From: Flavobacterium fluviale
GTDB taxonomy: Bacteria > Bacteroidota > Bacteroidia > Flavobacteriales > Flavobacteriaceae
DNA length: 64,000 nucleotides
Direction: 5' to 3'
Assembly: GCF_003312915.1 (NCBI RefSeq)
Contig: NZ_CP030261.1
Coordinates: forward strand, 3,038,001-3,102,000
Notes under the pieces: model-generated
The model's input: only the letters and a program-made list of their open reading frames with translations
The model's database searches: none
What the model was told of the DNA's origin: nothing
Position numbers and translations under genes: made by a program
Shown here: positions 59,772-64,000 of the stretch, piece after piece
How positions within the stretch are numbered: the first letter of the stretch is position 1
Layout of the letters: every line of letters begins with the position of its first letter

Positions 59772-60845
59772 TTACGGATAAATCATAAGAAACATAAACG
59801 CAAACAAATTCACTAAAAGCACAACTCCATAAACAATATTTGATTTTCCTTTGCTTAAAGACAGCATTACCGTAAAAACCGATAAAGCTAAAAGTACAAT
59901 AGATTTAATATCAAGTCCTAAAACAATTGGCATGTTCATGGCGATGCAAACTGCTGCGACACTCGGAATCGTTAATCCGATACTTGCGAGCGCAGAACCT
60001 AATGCCAGATTTAAACTCGTCTGAAGTCTGTTTTTTCTCGCTGCGATTATGGCTGCGATTGCTTCGGGTAACAAAATAATTATCGCAATGATAACTCCAA
60101 CTAAAGATTTCGGAAGGCTGTAACCAATAATGATAGTTTCGATAGTAGGAGATAGGGTTTTTGCTAATAAAACGACGATTCCTAAACTAACCAAAAGAAA
60201 AACCATGCTCGTGTAAAATGTTTTATTATTGATTTCAATTGGGTGCGTTTTAGATTCATCGTCACCTCCGTTCGTTAGGAAATACTGTCGATAGCCTTTG
60301 GTTTGTGCGAACAAAAAAGAGCCGTAAATAACCAGACATGCAATAGACGCAAAAATAAGCTGTGGTGTGGAGTAGTACGAACCGTGAACGCTTTCTGTAA
60401 AAGTGGGAAATACTAACGTAAAGACAATTATAGAAATCAGAGAAACTAGACCAATAGTTACAGACGAAGTGGAAAAATTCTGCTCGTAATGTTTGATGCT
60501 TCCGATAAGAAGGCAAAGACCGATTATCCCATTTAGAATAAGCATTGTCGCGGCATAAACCGTATCTCTTGCCAAAGAAGCAGCTTCTGAACCTTCGGAA
60601 AGCATTAATGATATAATTATAGAAACTTCGATAACAGTAATGGAAATAGCGAGAATTATTGTTCCGTAAGGTTCTCCAACACGCTCTGCAATAATTTCAG
60701 AGTGATGTACGGCCGACATTACGCTTAGAATAAGAAGTATACTGGCAGCAATCTGAAAAATACTGCTGTTGTCTACGAGCCCGCTAAAAAAAAGAGCCCA
60801 TGAAAGAAGGGGTATTATGATGGTCCATTGTAATAATTGTTTCAT
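59772..60845 (-). CDS. chaA: Calcium/sodium:proton antiporter, ChaA family
   Basis: A 357-residue CaCA-superfamily antiporter with about eleven helices in two alpha-repeats. It parallels E. coli ChaA: AVHHSEIIAERVGEPYGTIILAISITVIEVSIIISLMLSEGSEAASLARDTVYAATMLILNGIIGL and SLPKSLVGVIIAIIILLPEAIAAIIAARKNRLQTSLNLALGSALASIGLTIP. The acidic residues of the alpha repeats (E in the first, PEAIAA in the second) are present. It would exchange Ca2+, Na+ or K+ for H+. The ATG at 60845 fits; a TTG 36 codons further upstream yields an unlikely charged extension. Confidence 0.92.
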   Translation of the reverse strand: MKQLLQWTIIIPLLSWALFFSGLVDNSSIFQIAASILLILSVMSAVHHSEIIAERVGEPYGTIILAISITVIEVSIIISLMLSEGSEAASLARDTVYAATMLILNGIIGLCLLIGSIKHYEQNFSTSSVTIGLVSLISIIVFTLVFPTFTESVHGSYYSTPQLIFASIACLVIYGSFLFAQTKGYRQYFLTNGGDDESKTHPIEINNKTFYTSMVFLLVSLGIVVLLAKTLSPTIETIIIGYSLPKSLVGVIIAIIILLPEAIAAIIAARKNRLQTSLNLALGSALASIGLTIPSVAAVCIAMNMPIVLGLDIKSIVLLALSVFTVMLSLSKGKSNIVYGVVLLVNLFAFMFLMIYP

Positions 60846-61043
60846 CGTTTTGGTAGTTTTTTTAAGATTTCTAGCAATATTCGCCGATAGGGCCAACAGA
60901 ACCGGCTTTATTCTTTTATGTAAGATAGGGCTTTTACGTCTAAAATTATACAAAAAACTACATTTTTAAGCTCTTTTTAAGTTTAATAATGTGTTATCTG
61001 ATTGAAAAAAGATCACTTTAAAGTCATAACAACTAAAGTCTTT

Positions 61044-61391
61044 TTATGATTTTCTGATGATTTCTTGTCGATGCGATTTTCCCCATTTGATCATTTCTTC
61101 GATAACTGGACCAAATGATTTGCAATAGGGAGTTGATTCGTATTTGACCTGAATTTCAGCATCGCGGTCTTCGGTTCTTTTAATCAGCATGTTGAGTTCC
61201 ATTTCTTTGAGTTCTCTCGAAAGCATGCGTGTAGTAATGCCCGGAATACTGCGCTCGATTTCTCTAAAACGATTATTTCCGTTGCAGATGGAATTGATAA
61301 TGGGCAGTCTCCATTTCCCGCCCAAAACATGTAATGTGTCCTGAAGTGCCTGCACTTCTTCTTTCTGATTTCTTTCCATACTAATTTCCAT
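61044..61391 (-). CDS. HxlR family transcriptional regulator
   Basis: A 115-residue winged-helix protein: LGGKWRLPIINSICNGNNRFREIERSIPGITTRMLSRELKEMELNMLIKRTEDRDAEIQVKYESTPYCKSFGPVIEEMIKWG. The operator-like inverted repeat around its own -7 box points to autorepression. Likely targets are unknown; chaA lies 198 bases downstream on the same strand and could be read through. Confidence 0.9.
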   Translation of the reverse strand: MEISMERNQKEEVQALQDTLHVLGGKWRLPIINSICNGNNRFREIERSIPGITTRMLSRELKEMELNMLIKRTEDRDAEIQVKYESTPYCKSFGPVIEEMIKWGKSHRQEIIRKS

Positions 61392-61406
61392 TAAATTAAG
61401 ATATCT

Positions 61407-61431
61407 AATTGGTTACAAAGTTATACCAATT
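61407..61431 (-). promoter_or_regulatory. Promoter with HxlR operator candidate
   Basis: On the minus strand TAACTTTG (61416-61423) fits TAnnTTTG. It sits exactly in the middle of an inverted repeat AATTGGT-N11-ACCAATT (61407-61413 and 61425-61431). A bound HxlR dimer would cover the -7 box. Confidence 0.62.
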
Positions 61432-61496
61432 ACGGTTTGTATCTGCAAACGATCCTAAAATAATGGTAAAAAGAAAGATTTAATTTGAATTGAAAA

Positions 61497-61901
61497 CTAA
61501 GCTTCAATAATGCTCAAGATGGTTTTCGGAATTTCAGCGAAAGCTTCAAAAGAGTAGGGTTTAATCAAATAAGCTTTTACGCCCATATGATCACATTTTT
61601 CTTTGTATGAAGGATTTATGCTTGTCGAATACACAAAACACGGAATGTTTTTTAATTCATTAGTGTTGAGAATTTCCTGCAAAGCCTCAATTCCGTCAAT
61701 AAGAGGCATATTAATATCGGTAAGAATAACGTCGGGATTTTCGTTTTCAGTATTTTTTAAATAATTCAGCAGTTCTTCGCCATTAGCGACAAGGCTTACT
61801 TTGCTGAAATTTGGGTTTTTTGTAAAAGTTTCCGTGATAACATCAGCATCATCAATGTCATCTTCGGCAATTATGATATGTAAATTATTTTTTTGTGGCA
61901 T
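61497..61901 (-). CDS. Single-domain receiver (Rcp1-like), end of Kai operon
   Basis: A 134-residue response regulator: acidic pocket E13-D14-D15 (IIAEDDIDD), phospho-acceptor D62 (VILTDINMPLIDG), and conserved K in AYLIKPYSFEAF. It has the longer N-EDDxDD style of the Rcp1-like receivers that pair with phytochrome-type kinases. No output domain. It follows the kinase gene by two bases and is the last gene of the kai-type operon, so it is probably the immediate phosphate acceptor of the kinase. Downstream partners are not visible. Confidence 0.9.
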   Translation of the reverse strand: MPQKNNLHIIIAEDDIDDADVITETFTKNPNFSKVSLVANGEELLNYLKNTENENPDVILTDINMPLIDGIEALQEILNTNELKNIPCFVYSTSINPSYKEKCDHMGVKAYLIKPYSFEAFAEIPKTILSIIEA

Positions 61902-61903
61902 TT

Positions 61904-63160
61904 TTATAAAATGGGGAAGAAAAGATTAAATGTTGTTCCTTCGTTTAATGTACTTTCGACAGTAATATTTCCAGAGTGGTTTTCCATAATCTTTTTACAG
62001 ATGGCAAGACCGATACCGTTTCCTGAATATTCATTTCGGGCATGCAGACGCTGAAAAATGATAAAAATTTTCAGCAGGTGGCTTTCTTCCATTCCAATGC
62101 CGTTATCTTTTATCTGAACTTTTACAAATTTACTACTTTGATTTGGTATTTCAGTATTTAAATTTTCGTCCTCATAAATTTCGATAACAGGAGGGGTATT
62201 CGTTTTACTATATTTAATGGCATTTGCGATCAGATTGGAGAAAAGCTGTCTCATTTGAACTCTTGAAGCTTTAATTACAGGTAATTTTCCAATTTTAATA
62301 CTGGCATTTTTATCAGAAATTATAATTTCAAAATCCTCAATTACTTCAGAAATTATGGTTTCCAATTTAATTTCTGTACGTTCTTCCTGCGCAGTATGGG
62401 AGGAATACGAAACTAAATCGTCTACCAGCGAATTTAATCTCAGGGCAGACAGCTTCATTACGTTTATCGCTTTCGTATCTGCTTCCTTAAAATAACTTCC
62501 GTCAATTCTGCCCGTATTCATCACAATTTTGCGAAGAGGTTCTTTCAGGTCATGGGAAATTACGTGAATAAATTCCTCGAGATTACGATTTGTTTTATTC
62601 AATTCGTGTATTTTTTCTTCGAGCTCTTTTTGGTGCCGAATTAAAGCTTCTTCATGTTTCTTCTTTTCGGTTAAATCGGTAATCACGATTCCAATAGCTT
62701 CTACGGCGGGCTCAAGATCTGTTAGAGCAATATAAGCTGGGAAAGTTTTATCGGTACTATCCGATTTTAAAAGAATCTCATGGGTTGTAATTCCATATCG
62801 GAGTGCTTCAATTAACTGCGAAAACTGTCCTGGATTATCAAAATATTCACTTAGATAATTGCCAATTATGCTTTCTGACGGCATTCCGACCAATTTAGAA
62901 AAATACTCATTACAGTAGAGTATAAGTCCGTTTCTTGAAATACTCAGCGCACCTTGGCCAAATTTTTCAATAAGAAGACGATAGGTGTAATCTGCAGTTT
63001 CGAGAGAATAAAGTTCAGGAACTCCATTGCTGCTTACTACCAGCGCATCGACATCTCCCTGTTTTATAGCATTAATAATGCTTGTTGACTCATAAAGTTC
63101 TTCCTTTAGCGACTCAATTTCTGCTAATAATGCATTTATATTTTTTTTGTTGTCTTCCAA
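61904..63160 (-). CDS. PAS sensor histidine kinase of the Kai operon
   Basis: A 418-residue soluble kinase: an N-terminal coiled region (1-45), a PAS domain (about 55-165; RLLIEKFGQGALSISRNGLILYCNEYFSKLVGMPSESIIGNYLSEYF), a coiled linker, HisKA with HVISHDLKEPLRKIVMNTG (H203) and a HATPase domain (NLIANAIKYSKTN, IKDNGIGME, YSGNGIGLAICKKI). The start is TTG, one base after the KaiB-like stop; no in-frame ATG is near and a stop lies just upstream, so TTG is required. Plays the place that SasA has in cyanobacteria, but lacks its KaiB-like sensor domain; the KaiB proteins are separate here. Confidence 0.9.
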   Translation of the reverse strand: MEDNKKNINALLAEIESLKEELYESTSIINAIKQGDVDALVVSSNGVPELYSLETADYTYRLLIEKFGQGALSISRNGLILYCNEYFSKLVGMPSESIIGNYLSEYFDNPGQFSQLIEALRYGITTHEILLKSDSTDKTFPAYIALTDLEPAVEAIGIVITDLTEKKKHEEALIRHQKELEEKIHELNKTNRNLEEFIHVISHDLKEPLRKIVMNTGRIDGSYFKEADTKAINVMKLSALRLNSLVDDLVSYSSHTAQEERTEIKLETIISEVIEDFEIIISDKNASIKIGKLPVIKASRVQMRQLFSNLIANAIKYSKTNTPPVIEIYEDENLNTEIPNQSSKFVKVQIKDNGIGMEESHLLKIFIIFQRLHARNEYSGNGIGLAICKKIMENHSGNITVESTLNEGTTFNLFFPIL

Positions 63161-63161
63161 A

Positions 63162-63461
63162 TTATTCGCTTATATTAAGTATATATAATACTTTTTCTTT
63201 ATCTGATAAATCCCCTAAAATAATTCTTTTAGGTTCCGGGTGTGTTTTTATCAATGTAGGAATAGCTACAATTTGATGTATCACGGCTTGCTCTTTATCG
63301 CGGCTGATATCTATTATTTCTAATTCATAATTATCTTTGAGATAAGTATCGCATATTTTGCGCAAATTTTCTATTGCATGTCCTGATTTAACAGACATAC
63401 CTGAAACAAAAAGTATGAATTTATGTTTGGTTGTACTAGTGCCATCAGATGAATCTTCCAT
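63162..63461 (-). CDS. Divergent KaiB-like protein (second copy)
   Basis: A 99-residue KaiB homologue: ILFVSGMSVKSGHAIENLRKICDTYLKDNYELEIIDISRDKEQAVIHQIVAIPTLIKTHPEPKRIILGDLSDKEKVLYIL. Frame and C-terminal GDLSDKEKVL are conserved, but the KNPQLAE segment of canonical KaiB is replaced by SRDKEQAVIHQ, with a 12-residue N-terminal extension. It may be a thioredoxin-fold-locked partner or a specialised sensor. Located between canonical KaiB (2-base gap) and the kinase (1-base gap), so it is tightly co-translated. Confidence 0.88.
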   Translation of the reverse strand: MEDSSDGTSTTKHKFILFVSGMSVKSGHAIENLRKICDTYLKDNYELEIIDISRDKEQAVIHQIVAIPTLIKTHPEPKRIILGDLSDKEKVLYILNISE

Positions 63462-63463
63462 GA

Positions 63464-63757
63464 TTAAGCAGTTATAGGTTTGATATTAAGTCCTACAAGC
63501 ACTCTTTCCTCATTAGAAAGATCTCCAATAATTTTGCGTATCGGCTCAGGAAACTTTCTCACCAAAGTAGGTACAGCCAAAATTTGGTCGCCTTCTGCCA
63601 ATTGCGGATTCTTCAGCAAATCGATAATCTCGATGCTGTACTTTCCTTTAAGATATTCTTCGGCGTACTTTTTTATATTTTCAAGTGCCTTAATCGATTT
63701 TGGCGTTTGCCCTGCTATATAAAGCAGTAATTGCCATTCGGCTACTTCTTTTTTCAT
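63464..63757 (-). CDS. kaiB: KaiB clock protein (canonical type)
   Basis: A 97-residue Kai[82 protein letters not shown]. It follows cyanobacterial KaiB closely, including KNPQLAExDxILAxPTL and RRIIGDLS-type segments. In the clock, fold-switched KaiB binds the KaiC CI ring. Here the KaiC gene lies immediately upstream (1-base gap). KaiA is not seen in the window; the role is presumably KaiC-timer or stress signalling rather than a full circadian clock (inference). Confidence 0.94.
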   Translation of the reverse strand: MKKEVAEWQLLLYIAGQTPKSIKALENIKKYAEEYLKGKYSIEIIDLLKNPQLAEGDQILAVPTLVRKFPEPIRKIIGDLSNEERVLVGLNIKPITA

Positions 63758-63758
63758 T

Positions 63759-64000
63759 TTATTTGTTTTTTTTAGAAGATAATTTAGCCTGCAATTCTTC
63801 TGTTGCTTTCAGAATGCTTAATTCTTCTTCTGCCGATTCAAATTCGTTTCTTAAAGCTTCAATATTAGCTTCCAGGACTTTGCGTTTACGTTCAATTTCC
63901 CTGTCTTTTCTGCTAATTTCGTTTTGAAGTTTAATATCTGAAATAGTTTTCTTAAACTGATGTGACTGTCTCGCAGCACCTGTCAGGATTCCCTGTGGAC
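63759..64000 (-). CDS. kaiC: KaiC, C-terminal fragment (5' end outside window)
   Basis: The last 79 residues of a protein read from the right edge: [31 protein letters not shown] then a Lys/Glu-rich coiled tail ([30 protein letters not shown]...KLSSKKNK). The G-x-L-T-G-x-A/S-R segment is the usual end of the KaiC CII domain; the coiled tail is longer and more charged than in cyanobacterial KaiC. Its stop is one base before the KaiB start. The rest of KaiC, including the two RecA-like domains, is outside the window, so ATPase and phosphorylation sites cannot be judged. Confidence 0.85.
   Translation of the reverse strand, partial: PQGILTGAARQSHQFKKTISDIKLQNEISRKDREIERKRKVLEANIEALRNEFESAEEELSILKATEELQAKLSSKKNK

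Noticed and set aside
60846..60953. TTG start of ChaA 36 codons upstream.
   Set aside because: The added residues are charged and not membrane-like; the ATG at 60845 matches the ChaA N-terminus.
1..64000. tRNA or rRNA genes.
   Set aside because: No stretch with tRNA cloverleaf features (such as a GGTTCRANYCC T-arm with a matching acceptor) or rRNA sequence was recognised.

Overview
The window looks like a chromosomal segment of a Flavobacterium-type member of the Bacteroidota. The DNA is AT-rich. Many genes are preceded by the Bacteroidota-type -7 box TAnnTTTG. The outer-membrane proteins (a TonB-dependent receptor, a DUF4374-like lipoprotein, a YaiO-like protein and an RND triad with lipoprotein partners) are typical of the phylum. 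Intergenic palindromes and TTAACCA-type heptamer repeats add to that picture. No rRNA, tRNA, CRISPR array, prophage or intact insertion sequence was found.

Layout. 0-3.4 kb: the end of a TonB-dependent receptor, its DUF4374-like lipoprotein partner and a DoxX-like protein. 3.5-12.3 kb: mixed metabolism and regulation, namely a GNAT, a zinc-type alcohol dehydrogenase, a DoxX, a CPBP protease, a LytS/LytTR pair, a FabZ-like dehydratase, and an AraC regulator followed by a Tet(X)-like FAD monooxygenase. 12.6-19.7 kb: a lysine-rich histone-H1-like protein, a stand-alone IS1595-type zinc ribbon, a roadblock-like protein, a divergent nitroreductase/HxlR pair, a MarR/GNAT pair with a palindromic operator, a nitronate monooxygenase and a double-SnoaL secreted protein. 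19.7-23.3 kb: an arsR-DUF6428-arsC operon without an efflux pump, a porin and a short NAD(P)-binding protein. 23.4-25.7 kb: a CPA2 antiporter. 25.9-31.8 kb: a hybrid kinase, a receiver, a YaiO-like protein, a HEAT protein and a processive glycosyltransferase, read here as a regulated exopolysaccharide module. 32.0-40.6 kb: a MacB-like ABC exporter with two paralogous permeases, divergent from an NtrC-type regulator and its kinase. 40.7-43.6 kb: heme oxygenase and bacteriophytochrome. 43.7-47.9 kb: an EamA exporter, PaiA-like and ElaA-like acetyltransferases, a LysR regulator, a Gdx/SugE-type SMR exporter and a Crp-like regulator. 48.0-54.0 kb: an RND efflux triad. 55.6-59.3 kb: the oxidative pentose-phosphate operon gnd-zwf-pgl. 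59.8-61.4 kb: a ChaA antiporter and an HxlR regulator. 61.5-64.0 kb: a compact operon with the C-terminus of KaiC, a canonical KaiB, a divergent KaiB, a PAS histidine kinase and a single-domain receiver.

The strongest candidate for an under-described system is the Kai-type operon at the right edge. It combines clock proteins with a kinase and receiver in a non-cyanobacterium and shows only 1-2 bases between genes. The hybrid-kinase/YaiO/HEAT/glycosyltransferase module comes second. The bacteriophytochrome 20 kb away carries a kinase domain of the same general type as the Kai-operon kinase, so light and Kai signalling could in principle converge, but this is inference only. Several promoters carry visible operator candidates: MarR, HxlR, ArsR, and an NtrC/sigma-54 arrangement.
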